A DNA stretch of 64,000 nt, taken from positions 1 to 64,000 of the forward strand of contig JAJYCD010000004.1 in NCBI GenBank assembly GCA_021778635.1, written 5' to 3'. Both the position numbers and the translations under genes were made by a program. Numbering within the stretch: position 1 is the stretch's first letter; each line of letters starts with the position of its first letter. Shown here piece by piece: positions 47,447-57,000 of the stretch. Source of the stretch: Actinomycetes bacterium (GTDB taxonomy: Bacteria > Actinomycetota > Actinomycetes > Actinomycetales > Cellulomonadaceae). The notes under the pieces are model-generated. The model was not told the origin of the DNA and did not search any database. It worked only from the letters and a program-made list of their open reading frames with translations.

Positions 47447-48667
47447 TCACGCGCGGGACGACGCTCCGGTCGTGGCGAGCACGGCGGTACGACCACCGCG
47501 GGACGCGCGTCGGTGCACGTCAGCCGGAACCGTGGGCCCCGGGGGCATCGTGCGTCCCGCCGACACCGCGGATGCGCCCGCGCTCGAGGTCAGTGGGTGC
47601 GGGGCCGTCGACGGCGGTGCGGTGGGCAGCACCGCGGGTGCGTCCGCGAGGTCGACCCTGAAGCGGTCCCGGCCGTCGGACTTCGCGCGGTAGAGCGCGG
47701 CGTCCGCCGCCGCGAGGACCGCGGCGGCGGTCCGCGTGCCGTCGACCATCGCGAGACCGGCCGAGAACGTCACGCCGGTCCCGGCCGCGCCCCACTCGGC
47801 GCGGAGGGACGTGAGGGCAGCCAGGGCCTGAGCAGGCTCGGTCCGTGCCAGGACGAAGGCGAACTCCTCGCCACCGAAGCGCGCCGCGTAGTCGCGACGG
47901 CGCAGGTGCTGGGTCACGGTGGCGCCGAACAGACCGAGAACCGCGTCGCCGGCGGCGTGACCACGGGTGTCGTTGACTGCCTTGAAGTGGTCGAGGTCGC
48001 AGATCACGACGCAGTCACCCGGCGTCATTGTGGTGAGCCGGGCGTCGAGCCCGCGACGGTTGCCGAGGGTCGTGAGCGGGTCCGTCAGCGCGGCAGCCTC
48101 CAGGCGGTCGGTCACGGCGCGCTGCTGCTCGATCATGAACGACATGAGCGCGGCGACGGCAAGCCAGACGGTGCCGTACACCAGCAGGCGCACCGCCGTG
48201 TTCGCGGTGAGCGTGCCCACCATCGTGACGTAGGTGACCGACGCGAGCGGGAGGACGAGGGCGGCGGACCGTGCACCGTGGAAGATCCCGATGTACACGA
48301 ACAGCAGGGGGATCACGCCGACGTAGGCGTCGGCGATCCCGGTGGTCGTCAGCCCGATCGCGGCGAGTGCGGCCAGGGTCGTGATCGGGAACACCAGCGT
48401 GGCCCAGTGCGGCAGCGCGGCCCACGACACCCACAGGCTCGCGCCCTCGACGAGCAGCAGGATGCCGCACACGGCCGCGAGGGGGTGCCCGACGGCACCG
48501 GACCCGGTCAGCAGCGGTGCGGTGGCGAGCGCCATCCCCCCGGTGGCGAGGAGCAGGAGCTGGCCGGTCTCGACGGCGAGGTCGTCGGTGCGCAGCCACG
48601 CCGGGACGAGCCGACGGAGCACGGCGGCTCGTGCAGGCCTGGTGGCGGGTGCGGGTCGGGCGGTCAC
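47447..48667 (-). CDS. Membrane GGDEF diguanylate cyclase
   Basis: A 406-residue protein: about six hydrophobic helices in residues 25-190 (LLLLATGGMALATAPLL, PLAAVCGILLLVEGASLWVS, IGLTTTGIADAYVGVIPLLFVYIG split over two helices, TAVRLLVYGTVWLAVAALMSFM), then a GGDEF domain starting LTDPLTTLGNRRGLDARL with the active loop RFGGEEFAF (265-269), an intact GGEEF. An RxxD inhibitory site is not obvious. A Pro/Ser/Ala-rich tail of ~65 residues follows. It would synthesise c-di-GMP at the membrane in response to an unknown signal. GTG start at 48667 follows GGTGAGGGG closely; another start is possible. Confidence 0.88.
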   Translation of the reverse strand: MTARPAPATRPARAAVLRRLVPAWLRTDDLAVETGQLLLLATGGMALATAPLLTGSGAVGHPLAAVCGILLLVEGASLWVSWAALPHWATLVFPITTLAALAAIGLTTTGIADAYVGVIPLLFVYIGIFHGARSAALVLPLASVTYVTMVGTLTANTAVRLLVYGTVWLAVAALMSFMIEQQRAVTDRLEAAALTDPLTTLGNRRGLDARLTTMTPGDCVVICDLDHFKAVNDTRGHAAGDAVLGLFGATVTQHLRRRDYAARFGGEEFAFVLARTEPAQALAALTSLRAEWGAAGTGVTFSAGLAMVDGTRTAAAVLAAADAALYRAKSDGRDRFRVDLADAPAVLPTAPPSTAPHPLTSSAGASAVSAGRTMPPGPTVPADVHRRASRGGRTAVLATTGASSRA

Positions 48668-48759
48668 CCCCTCACCATCGTCCGGGACGCGCCTGTCGCA
48701 AGGAGAATCGGGCGATCGGTACGACGTCGGGCCCGGTCGATGCCCGGTCCGACCGCAGG

Positions 48760-49803
48760 TCAGCGGGCCAGCCTCTCGACGACGGCCCCGAACAGCCAGG
48801 GCGTGGCCCGTGCGACCGGGACCACGGCCCGGCGCGCCGGAGACGTCGCCCACGCGACCAGTCCGCTCGTGAGGACGCGGTAGTCACGCGTGGCCGCGAG
48901 CCACGCGCGCTCGTAGGCGGCGACGTCGTCCAGGTGGGCGATCGCTGCCCGCGCCTGCGCGAAACCGACCCGCAGACCCTCGCCGGTCAGGGCGTCGACG
49001 TAGCCCGACGCGTCGCCCACGAGCCGGACCCGGCCGGTCGCGCGGGCCCTCGTCCGCTGCCGCAGGGGACCGGCCCCGCGGACCGTCGTCGTCGGTTCGA
49101 TGCCGTCGAGCCGACGAGACAGGTCGGCGAACGAGGCGAGGGCGGTGGTGAGGTCCGTGCCGCTCGGCCCGAGGACCGCGACACCGACCTCGTGGTCCCC
49201 CACCGGGGTGACGTAGGCCTCGGCCTCCGGTCCCCAGTGCACCTCGACCAGGTCCGTCCACGGGGCGATCGCGAAGTGCCGACGCAGCCCGAACCGCCGC
49301 GGGTGCGCGCGACCCGAGAACCGGGTCGCCGCCGTCTCGAGCCCGACCAGCCGACGCACCGGCGAGTGCAGCCCGTCGCACGCGAGGAGCCACCGGGCGC
49401 TGACACCCGCGGCCTCGACGTGTGTCGATCCGTTGTCGACGTCCGTCACGCGGGCGGCGACCCGGTCGACGCCGAGGCCCGCGCAGCGGTCCAGCAGTGC
49501 CGCGTGCAGGTCGGTCCGTCGCACGCCCCGACCGGGCGCACCCCGGAAGACGTGGTCGACGTGGCTGCGGTGATCCCGGTACCTGATGCCCGTCAAGGGA
49601 CGCCCGGCCGGGTCCACGCCGAGCCGGGTCAGCGCGGCGAGCGCGCCCGGCATCAGGCCCTCGCCGCAGGCCTTGTCGATCACGCCGACCCTCGGCTCGA
49701 CGACGACCACCGACAACCCGGCGAGCCGCGCCTCGATCGCGGTCGCGAGCCCCACCGGGCCGCCACCGACGACGAGAACATCCGCGTCGACCTCGGCGCT
49801 CAC
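48760..49803 (-). CDS. FAD-dependent oxidoreductase, geranylgeranyl-reductase / monooxygenase family
   Basis: A 347-residue flavoprotein with the FAD motif DVLVVGGGPVGLATAIEARLAG, the KACGEGLMPGALAAL segment typical of geranylgeranyl-reductase-like members, and RVRLVGDASGYVDALTGEGLRVGF (FAD pyrophosphate/ribityl GD motif). It lies in one operon with a type III PKS and an ICMT-like methyltransferase, with GTGA overlap to the latter. In such clusters an enzyme of this type either hydroxylates the phenolic ring to a hydroquinone or saturates a double bond of the prenyl chain; sequence alone does not decide. Confidence 0.85.
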   Translation of the reverse strand: MSAEVDADVLVVGGGPVGLATAIEARLAGLSVVVVEPRVGVIDKACGEGLMPGALAALTRLGVDPAGRPLTGIRYRDHRSHVDHVFRGAPGRGVRRTDLHAALLDRCAGLGVDRVAARVTDVDNGSTHVEAAGVSARWLLACDGLHSPVRRLVGLETAATRFSGRAHPRRFGLRRHFAIAPWTDLVEVHWGPEAEAYVTPVGDHEVGVAVLGPSGTDLTTALASFADLSRRLDGIEPTTTVRGAGPLRQRTRARATGRVRLVGDASGYVDALTGEGLRVGFAQARAAIAHLDDVAAYERAWLAATRDYRVLTSGLVAWATSPARRAVVPVARATPWLFGAVVERLAR

Positions 49804-50348
49804 GAGCGCGCGTCCCGGTGCGGTGACCGCCCGAGCGCGAGTGCGAGCGCGCGTTCCTCGGCGGGGATCCGGTACCGCAGCAGCAGCACGGCGTTCAGCA
49901 GCGTGAAGACGAGTGCCGTGACCCAGGCGGTGTGCACGAGCGGAAGAGCCAGCCCCTCGGCGACGACCGCGACGTAGTTCGGGTGCCGCAGCACGCGGTA
50001 CGGACCCGCGGTCACGAGCGGGAGGCCGGGGACGACGATCACACGCGTGTTCCACCGCGGCCCGAGCGCCGCGATGCACCACCAGCGCAGCACCTGGCTC
50101 GCAAGGGCCACCACCAGAGCCGGCCAGCCGAGCGCCGGGACGAACGGGCGACCGGCCACCACGACCTCCCCGGCGCACGCGATCAGGAGGGCGCTGTGCA
50201 GCGCCACCATCGCGGGGAAGTGGCCGCGGCCGTGCTCCGTCCCGCCCCGCGCGAACGACCAGGCGGCGTGGCGTGCCGAGATCACGAGCTCGACGAGCCG
50301 TTCGAGGGCGACGGCGCCGACGAGCAGCAGGTAGACCGTCGCCGACAC
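49800..50348 (-). CDS. Isoprenylcysteine carboxyl methyltransferase family protein
   Basis: A 182-residue membrane methyltransferase with about four to five helices. The conserved C-terminal motif is TAGPYRVLRHPNYVAVVAEGLALPL followed by EERALA, matching the RHPxY...E signature of ICMT-type SAM enzymes. In type III PKS clusters these O- or C-methylate the alkylphenol. GAGGAGG stands 9 bases before the GTG at 50348; the PKS stop is 3 bases upstream and the FAD gene start overlaps its stop, so all three are one operon. Confidence 0.88.
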   Translation of the reverse strand: MSATVYLLLVGAVALERLVELVISARHAAWSFARGGTEHGRGHFPAMVALHSALLIACAGEVVVAGRPFVPALGWPALVVALASQVLRWWCIAALGPRWNTRVIVVPGLPLVTAGPYRVLRHPNYVAVVAEGLALPLVHTAWVTALVFTLLNAVLLLRYRIPAEERALALALGRSPHRDARS

Positions 50349-50351
50349 CTG

Positions 50352-51422
50352 TCAGACCTCCTCGGGTCGCCGGAGGAGGACGACCTCCGCGCTGACGCCG
50401 GGACCGAACGCGAACAGGACGGCGAGACCTCCGGGTGGTGGCGAGCCGTCGGCGAGCGTGTCGGCGAGGACGTGCAGCACCGAGGAGGACGAGAGGTTGC
50501 CGACCGCGGCGAGCGAGCGTCGGCTGCGGTCGAGCGCGTGCTCCCCGAGCGTGAGCGCTGTCGCCGCGGCGTCGAGGATCCGCGGTCCGCCGGGGTGGGC
50601 GACCCACGCGGCCACGTCTGCGACGCGAGCTCCGTGAGGTGCCAGGAGCGTCTCCACGTCGGCCCGCAGCCGCGCCTCGACCACATCGGCCAGGCCGGCG
50701 CCCAGGACGATCCGGAAGCCGCTGCCGCCGACGTCCCAGCCGAGCATGCCCGTCGTGTCCGGATGGACGCGGCTGCGCGTCCCGAGGACGTCCACGCCGT
50801 CCAGACCGGCGGCCCGGCGATCGCCGACCATGACCACGGCGGCCGCTCCGTCGCCGAACAGCCCGCTCGAGACGAGGTTGGCCGTGGAGTCGTCGCCGTG
50901 CTGGATCGTCAGGGAGCACAGCTCGACGGAGAGCACGAGAGCGACGTCGTCCGGGTGCCCCACCAGGTAGTCGTGCACGCGCGCGATCCCGCTCGCCCCC
51001 GCGACGCAGCCGAGACCGAACGACGGCAGGCGCTTGACGTCCGGTCGCAACCCGAGCCGTTCGACCAGCTGCGCGTCGATCGACGGGGCGCCGACACCGG
51101 TGACCGTGGTGAAGAGCAGGAAGTCGACGTCGGCCGGTGACAGGTCCACCGCGGTCAGAGCGGCGCGCACGGCCTCCTCGGCGAGATCCGCCCCGATGGT
51201 CAGGAACACGTCGTTCGCGTCGCCGAAGCGGCGCAGACCGGCGTAGCGCTCGAGCGGCAGCGCGAGGTGGCGCGCGAGGACCCCGCTCGCCGCGTGGAAG
51301 CGGGCGAGCGCCGCGAGCCGACCCGGGTCGGCGGACAGCAGGGGGCCGATGTGCGTCGTGATCTCGGCCTGCTCGTAGCGGTGACCGGCGAGCACCGGTG
51401 AGACAGCGACGACGCGGGACAT
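50352..51422 (-). CDS. Type III polyketide synthase
   Basis: A 356-residue chalcone/stilbene-synthase-like enzyme. The catalytic triad is visible: Cys139 in SFGLGCVAGASG, His276 in WVAHPGGPRILDA and Asn309 in AAVGNLSSSSV. Length and motifs fit bacterial alkylresorcinol/alkylpyrone synthases, which extend a fatty acyl starter with malonyl-CoA. The gene is the first of the operon PKS - ICMT - FAD enzyme and is divergent from a UbiA prenyltransferase 111 bases away. This content matches the agq-type cluster known from Actinoplanes missouriensis, which makes prenylated alkyl methoxyhydroquinones; the product here is inferred. Confidence 0.92.
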   Translation of the reverse strand: MSRVVAVSPVLAGHRYEQAEITTHIGPLLSADPGRLAALARFHAASGVLARHLALPLERYAGLRRFGDANDVFLTIGADLAEEAVRAALTAVDLSPADVDFLLFTTVTGVGAPSIDAQLVERLGLRPDVKRLPSFGLGCVAGASGIARVHDYLVGHPDDVALVLSVELCSLTIQHGDDSTANLVSSGLFGDGAAAVVMVGDRRAAGLDGVDVLGTRSRVHPDTTGMLGWDVGGSGFRIVLGAGLADVVEARLRADVETLLAPHGARVADVAAWVAHPGGPRILDAAATALTLGEHALDRSRRSLAAVGNLSSSSVLHVLADTLADGSPPPGGLAVLFAFGPGVSAEVVLLRRPEEV

Positions 51423-51467
51423 CCGCGCATCGTGTCATGCGATGGTCGATCCGGCTCGGCGCCTTGC

Positions 51468-51473
51468 TAGTGT
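51468..51473 (+). promoter_or_regulatory. -10 hexamer TAGTGT upstream of ubiA-like gene
   Basis: TAGTGT at 51468-51473, with GTCGAT at 51445 at 17-bp spacing, in the divergent region between the PKS and the prenyltransferase. It would give a leader of about 54 bases. The same TAGTGT hexamer precedes the lipoprotein gene at 44694. Weak -35. Confidence 0.35.
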
Positions 51474-51533
51474 CGGCCGCCAGGCGACAGGCGGTGGCAC
51501 CTGTGCGGGGTGCGCCGCGAGGGTGGGGGTCCG

Positions 51534-52397
51534 ATGCGCACGACGACGGTCTCGCCGTGGGGGCTCGTCCTGGCGTCGCACCCGGGTCCCACGGTCGTCG
51601 TCACCGCGCTCGCCACCGGTCTCGCGATCGGGGTCGGATCGACGCCCGGGACGAGTCTGCTCGTCGCGGGCGGGGTGCTGACGGGTCAGCTGTCGGTGGG
51701 CTGGTCGAACGACTGGCTCGACGCCGCGCGGGATCGCGCGGTCGGCCGGGCGGGCAAGCCGGTCGTGAGCGGGCTCGTCAGCGCGACGGCGCTGCGAACG
51801 GGCGCGCTGGGGGCGGTCGTCGCGTGCGCGGTGCTGTCGGTCGCCACCGGGGTGGCCCCGGGGGCGGCGCACCTGGTCGCCGTCGCGAGCGCCTGGGCGT
51901 ACAACCTCCGCCTCAAGGCCACCGCGGTGTCGTGGCTGCCCTACGCCGTGTCGTTCAGCCTCCTCCTGCTCTTCGTGGTGCTGGCGCAGCCCGGCCGACC
52001 GGAGCCGACGTGGTGGGGGCTGCTCGCCGCGGCCCTGCTCGGCGTCGGGGCGCACCTCGCCAACGTGCTGCCGGACCTGGAGGACGACCGTGCGACCGGG
52101 GTACGGGGCTTCCCGCACCGCCTCGGCCGGGTGCGTGCGACGGGGGTCGCGCTCCTCGCCCTCGTCGCGGCGACGGCCGTGGTCGTGCTCGGCCCGTCTG
52201 CTCCACCGTCGGGTCCCGCCCTCCTCGGCGGGGGAGCCGCGGTCGTCCTCGCGGTCCTCGGTGCGGCCGTCGCCCTCGCACGACCGCGGAGCGTGTGGCC
52301 GTTCCGGCTGAGCATGGCGGTGGCCGCGGTGTGCGTCGTCCTGCTGGTGATGGCCGGACCCGAGCTCGTGATGGTCCGCTCCGCCGTCACGCCCTGA
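51534..52397 (+). CDS. UbiA-family prenyltransferase
   Basis: A 287-residue integral membrane prenyltransferase with about eight hydrophobic helices. The first Asp-rich motif is SNDWLDAARDRAVGRAGKP (NDxxDxxxD), the second NVLPDLEDDRATG (DxxxD), which bind the prenyl diphosphate through Mg2+. It would attach a prenyl group to the polyketide phenol made by the divergent type III PKS. ATG at 51534 is preceded by GAGGGTGGGGG; a GTG at 51510 is also possible. Its last 11 bases overlap the end of the convergent molybdopterin-enzyme gene. Protein resembles MenA/UbiA side branches seen with type III PKS. Confidence 0.9.
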   Translation: MRTTTVSPWGLVLASHPGPTVVVTALATGLAIGVGSTPGTSLLVAGGVLTGQLSVGWSNDWLDAARDRAVGRAGKPVVSGLVSATALRTGALGAVVACAVLSVATGVAPGAAHLVAVASAWAYNLRLKATAVSWLPYAVSFSLLLLFVVLAQPGRPEPTWWGLLAAALLGVGAHLANVLPDLEDDRATGVRGFPHRLGRVRATGVALLALVAATAVVVLGPSAPPSGPALLGGGAAVVLAVLGAAVALARPRSVWPFRLSMAVAAVCVVLLVMAGPELVMVRSAVTP

Positions 52398-54003
52398 CCG
52401 TGAGGTCGATCGTGTCCCACCCGGTCGCGCCGTCCGGGACGACGTCCGCGACCGTGCCGGTCTGCACGCCGTCGACCGCGTCGGTGGCACGGACGGCCAG
52501 GGTGTGCGTCCCGGGTGTCGCGTCCCAGGTCCACGACCACTGCCGCCACGTGTCGACGGTGTCCTCGGCCGCGAGCGTGACGTCGGTCCAGGCTCCGTCG
52601 TCGACCCTGACCTGGACCGCGGTGACGCCGCGGTGCTGCGCCCACGCGGTACCGCCGACCGCGACGGGACCGGGGCGCACGACCGTGCCGGAGCGCGGCA
52701 CCTCGATGCGGGACGAGGTCTTGACCGGACCCCGGGGCGACCACCCTCGCTCGGTCCAGTAGGCGGTGCGGTCGGCGAACCGGGTGACCTCGAGGTCGAC
52801 GACCCACTTCGTCGCCGAGACGTAGCCGTACAGGCCGGGCACGACCATCCTGACCGGGAACCCGTGCGCGAGCGGCAGCGGCTCTCCGTTCATGCCGACG
52901 GCGAGCAGCGCGTCGCGGCCGTCGGTCAGCACGGACAGCGGAGTCGACGCGGTGAAGCCGTCGACGCTCGTCGAGAGCACCATGTCCGCGGTCGGGTCGG
53001 GGACCGCCCGGCTGAGCACCTCCCGGATCGGCAGGCCCAGCCAGCGGGCGTTGCCGATCAGGTCGCCACCGACCGGGTTGGAGACGCACGTGAGCGTGAC
53101 GTCGGCCTCGACGAGGTCCGCCGCGAGGAGCTCCGCGAACGTGAGCGTGACCTCGTGCGCGACGAGGCCGTGCACCCGGAGCGTCCAGGTGGACGGATCG
53201 ACATCCGGCACCACGAGTGCCGTGTCGATGCGGTAGAAGTCCTGGTTCGGCGTCAGGAACGGGACGACACCCGGGGTCGCGGACTGGGCCCCGGCCGGGA
53301 CCGCGGGCGCCGGGCGTGCGGCTCGAGGGAGCACCACGGCGGCCCGCGCCGCGGCGGCGGCCCGTCCCACGGATCCGAGTGCGCTCCCGATCGCCGCACT
53401 CACCGCCGCGAGCACGGTGACGCCCCCGGCGGCGCGGAGGAAGGCCCGTCGGTCGAGGCCCGACCCCGCGGCGTCGGCGGGGTCGTCGCCGACCGTGGAG
53501 CCGAGCCGTCGACCCAGTGCGCGCAGGGCGACGACGCCCGCCGCCGTGCCGACGGCGCTCGGGAGGAACGCGGCGGCGCCGGCGGCGGCTCGAGAGACGG
53601 CGGCCGCCGCGCCCGCGGCGCCGAGGGCGACGACGAGCAGCGCTGCCGTGTGTGGTGATCGCCGGGCGACCACCCCGACGCCGGCGGCGATCCCCGTGAG
53701 GACGACCGCGAGGCCGACGAACAGGGCGGTCTTGTCATGCGTGCCGAACGCACGGATCGCGAGCTCCTTCAGCCACTGCGGCGTGTGGTCGACGACGACG
53801 CCGCCGACCGCGACGACGGGGGACGATCCCGGTCCGACGAACCCCGCGACCAGATGGCCGACCGCGACGGCGAGCGCGGCAGCCAGGACACCGGCGACGG
53901 CTGCGAACCCGCGACGGGACGGACGAGCATCTCGGGTCGGCGGGGTCGCGGGTCCCGGCTCGTCGCCCGTTCCCGGGTCGTCAGGCATCAGGTCCGGCGG
54001 CAT
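52387..54003 (-). CDS. Membrane-anchored molybdopterin-dependent (sulfite-oxidase-type) oxidoreductase
   Basis: A 538-residue protein. Residues 30-190 carry about four hydrophobic helices, then a twin-arginine-like segment LDRRAFLRAAGGVTVLAAVSA, and from residue 240 a sulfite-oxidase-fold molybdopterin domain (PNQDFYRIDTALVVP, the Mo-ligand Cys in VTLTCVSNPVGGDLIGNARWLG, HGFPVRMVVPGLYGYVSATKWV) with an Ig-like C-terminal dimer domain. Such proteins sit on the outer face of the membrane and oxidise or reduce small substrates such as sulfite or methionine sulfoxide; the substrate is not determined. ATG at 54003 or 53988; start overlaps the end of the GGDEF-EAL gene. Confidence 0.9.
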   Translation of the reverse strand: MPPDLMPDDPGTGDEPGPATPPTRDARPSRRGFAAVAGVLAAALAVAVGHLVAGFVGPGSSPVVAVGGVVVDHTPQWLKELAIRAFGTHDKTALFVGLAVVLTGIAAGVGVVARRSPHTAALLVVALGAAGAAAAVSRAAAGAAAFLPSAVGTAAGVVALRALGRRLGSTVGDDPADAAGSGLDRRAFLRAAGGVTVLAAVSAAIGSALGSVGRAAAAARAAVVLPRAARPAPAVPAGAQSATPGVVPFLTPNQDFYRIDTALVVPDVDPSTWTLRVHGLVAHEVTLTFAELLAADLVEADVTLTCVSNPVGGDLIGNARWLGLPIREVLSRAVPDPTADMVLSTSVDGFTASTPLSVLTDGRDALLAVGMNGEPLPLAHGFPVRMVVPGLYGYVSATKWVVDLEVTRFADRTAYWTERGWSPRGPVKTSSRIEVPRSGTVVRPGPVAVGGTAWAQHRGVTAVQVRVDDGAWTDVTLAAEDTVDTWRQWSWTWDATPGTHTLAVRATDAVDGVQTGTVADVVPDGATGWDTIDLTVRA

Positions 54004-57000
54004 GGCGGATCCGTCCCTCTCCGCCCTCGAGGTCGGCGAGGTCGTCCTCGACGAGCCGGCTCGCGAGCAGCGTGTCGACCGCGGAGGGCGGTCCGGGGCG
54101 GGCGAGCAGGAAGCCCTGCAGCACGTCGGCGCCCAGGTCCGTCACCCCGTCGCGCTGCTCAGCCGTCTCGACGCCCTCCGCGACGACCGTGAGATCGAGG
54201 GCGCGGCCGAGGTTGATCACGCTCGCGATCAGCGCGGCCCCGGTGGTCCCGGTGCCGATCTCCGCGACGTAGCTCGCGTCCACCTTGAGCGCGGAGACCG
54301 GCAGACGACGCAGGTAGTCGAGGCCTGCGTAACCGGTGCCGAAGTCGTCGATCGCGAGCCGGACCCCGAGCTCGGGCAGGGCGTCGAGATCGTGCAGGGC
54401 CGAGTGCGCGGTGCTCAGCGCCTGACGCTCGGTGAGCTCGAGGCAGAGCCGGTCCGCAGGGAGCCCGGTGTCCTCGAGCGCGTCCGCCACCGACGCGGCG
54501 AAGCCGTTGCGCCCGAGCTGTCGGGTGGACACGTTGACCCACACCTCCGGGGCCCGAGGGCCGTACCTCGCCACCCAGGCGGACGCCTGTGCGCACGCGG
54601 TCTGCAGCACCCACAGGCCGAGCGGCACCATCAGGGCACGATCCTCGGCGACGTCGAGGAACTCACCGGGGCTCAGGGGGCCGCGGGTCGGGTGGTCCCA
54701 GCGCAGCAGAGCCTCGACGGCCACCATCCGGTGCGACCGGGAGTCGAAGCAGGGTTGGTACGCGAGTCGCAGCTGGTCGCGGGTCCCGGGAGGTCTGGTG
54801 GACGCGCCGAGAAGAAGCGGCGCTCCGGTCCAGCTCGTCGCGAGCGGCGCGGACTGGTGCTCCAACGCCTCGCGGAGGTCGGACTCGAGCTCGAGCTGGC
54901 GGATCGCCCGGACCTGGAGCTCCGGGTCCGGGTGCTCGTAGCGCGCGCGACCGTTCCCCTTGGCGCGGTACATCGCGATGTCCGCGATGCGCAGCAGGTC
55001 CTCGGGGCGGTCGGTCGGGTTCGTCGAGTGGGCGATCCCGATGCTCGCCGAGATCGTGACGAGACGCCCGGCGACCGGGAGCTGGACGGCGAGGGCACGC
55101 GTGACGCGATCGGCGACCGCCGTGACCTCGTCGAGGCGGGCGAGGTCCTCGCAGATCACGACGAACTCGTCGCCACCGAGGCGACCCGCGGTGTCGGAGT
55201 CGCGCATGCACGACGTGAGCCGCAGCGCGATCGCGACGAGGAGCTCGTCGCCCGCGGCGTGCCCGAGCGAGTCGTTCACGTCCTTGAAGTTGTCCAGGTC
55301 GATGTACAGGACCCCGACACCAGTACCGGTGCGCTCGGCACGCGCCTGCGCCCGCGCGAGGCTCTCCATGAGGAGCATCCGGTTGGGGAGGCCCGTCAGG
55401 GTGTCGTGCAGCGCGTTGTGGGTGAGCTCGGCCTCGGCCCGCTTGCGTTCGGTGACGTCGGCGACCTGGGCCACGAAGTAGTCGGCCATGCCGCCGGCGT
55501 CGCGCACGAGCGAGAGGCTCACGTTGGCCCAGACGTCCCGACCCGAGACGTGGCTGTACCGGTGCTCGAGGCGCGAGCTGCCCACGGTCCCGTCCGCCAG
55601 AAGACCCAGGGTCGAGACCACCTCGGGGAGGTCCTCGAGATGGGTGATGCTCTGGACGGTCGCCCCGAGGAGCTCGCGCTCGGGGTAGCCCAGCAGCTCG
55701 ACCAGCGCAGCGTTGACCTGGAGGTAGCGGCCGAGCGACCCCGGGCGTGCGCTCACGAGGGCGACGCCGACAGGAGCGTTGTCGAAGGCGAGCCGGAAGC
55801 GCGCCTCGCTCGACTCGAGCTCCTTCTCCTGGCGGAGCCGGGCCGTCTGGTCCGTCGCGACGATGATCAGGCCGCTCGGTCCGGACTCCCCGTGGCGCAC
55901 GGTGATCGACACCAGCACGGACCTGCGGTCGCCCGCACGGGTCTGCATCGTCGCGGGTCGGGTGGCAGCGATCCCCGAGCCGACCAGGTCGCGGACCCGG
56001 TTCGCGAGTGGGAGGCGTGGGTCCAGGCCCCACGCGGTGGTCGCGGCGTCGTCCGGGTGCACGAACCTCGACACCGGCGTACCGATCACCTCGTCCGCGT
56101 TCCAGCCGAGCAGCCGCTCGGCGCCGCGGCTGAAGAGCTCGATCGTCCCGTCGAGGCCGACGGCGATGACGGCCTGCTCGGTCGCGGCGCCGAGGATGTC
56201 CGACATGAGGTCGTGCGTCGCGCGCAGGCGGTGCGCGGTCCGTCGTGACTCGGTCACGTCCCGCACGGACGCCACGACCACGGGTCCGGAGGACAGGTCC
56301 ACGGCCGCGAGGTTCACCTCCACCGGCACGAGGGTGCCGTCCTTCCGGCGACCGGTGATGCCGGGCCCGGTGATCATCGGTGCCGCGTGCGGCGTCGCGA
56401 CGAAGGTCGACCGGTGCCAGCTGTGCGCGGCGGACTGGGCGTCCGGGACCAAGATCTCGATCGGCTGCCCGACGAGCTCCTCCGCCCGGTAGCCGAAGAG
56501 GACGCCGACCTGGTCGTTGACCTCGACGATCGTGCCGTCGTGCGCGCACACCACGATCGCGTCCGGGATGGCGCGCAGCAGCCCGGCGGCCCGTTCCTCT
56601 CGGGCGGTGAGGTCGGCGAGCTCGTCCTCCCGCAGGGTCTGGTCCACGACGACGGCGACGAGACGGCGCGGCCCGCCCTCGGGGGCCCGCACGAGGGAGA
56701 CGGTCGTCAGGCCGGCGAGGTGCGTGCTGCCCCGCCCGAGGTACCGGGCGGTCAGCTGACGACTGGTCGTGCGACCCGCGGCGAGGTCGTCCACCGCGGC
56801 GCGGACCGCCTCCCGGTCCGTCGGTACCACGAGCTCCTCGAGCCGACGGCCGGTCGGACTGCCGTCGGGTGAGAGTGCTGCCGCCGCAGGGTTCGCGTGA
56901 TGGACCACGCCGTCAGGTCCGAGCTCGACGATCGCGACGGTGGCGTCCGCCAGGAGGGCGGCGACCTGCCCCTCGGGTGGCGCCTCGTGGTCGACCTGGG

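Noticed and set aside
45533..48883. 1116-codon plus-strand open frame
   Set aside because: Runs through the lipoprotein, polymerase and cyclase genes in the wrong frame; no domain can be seen.
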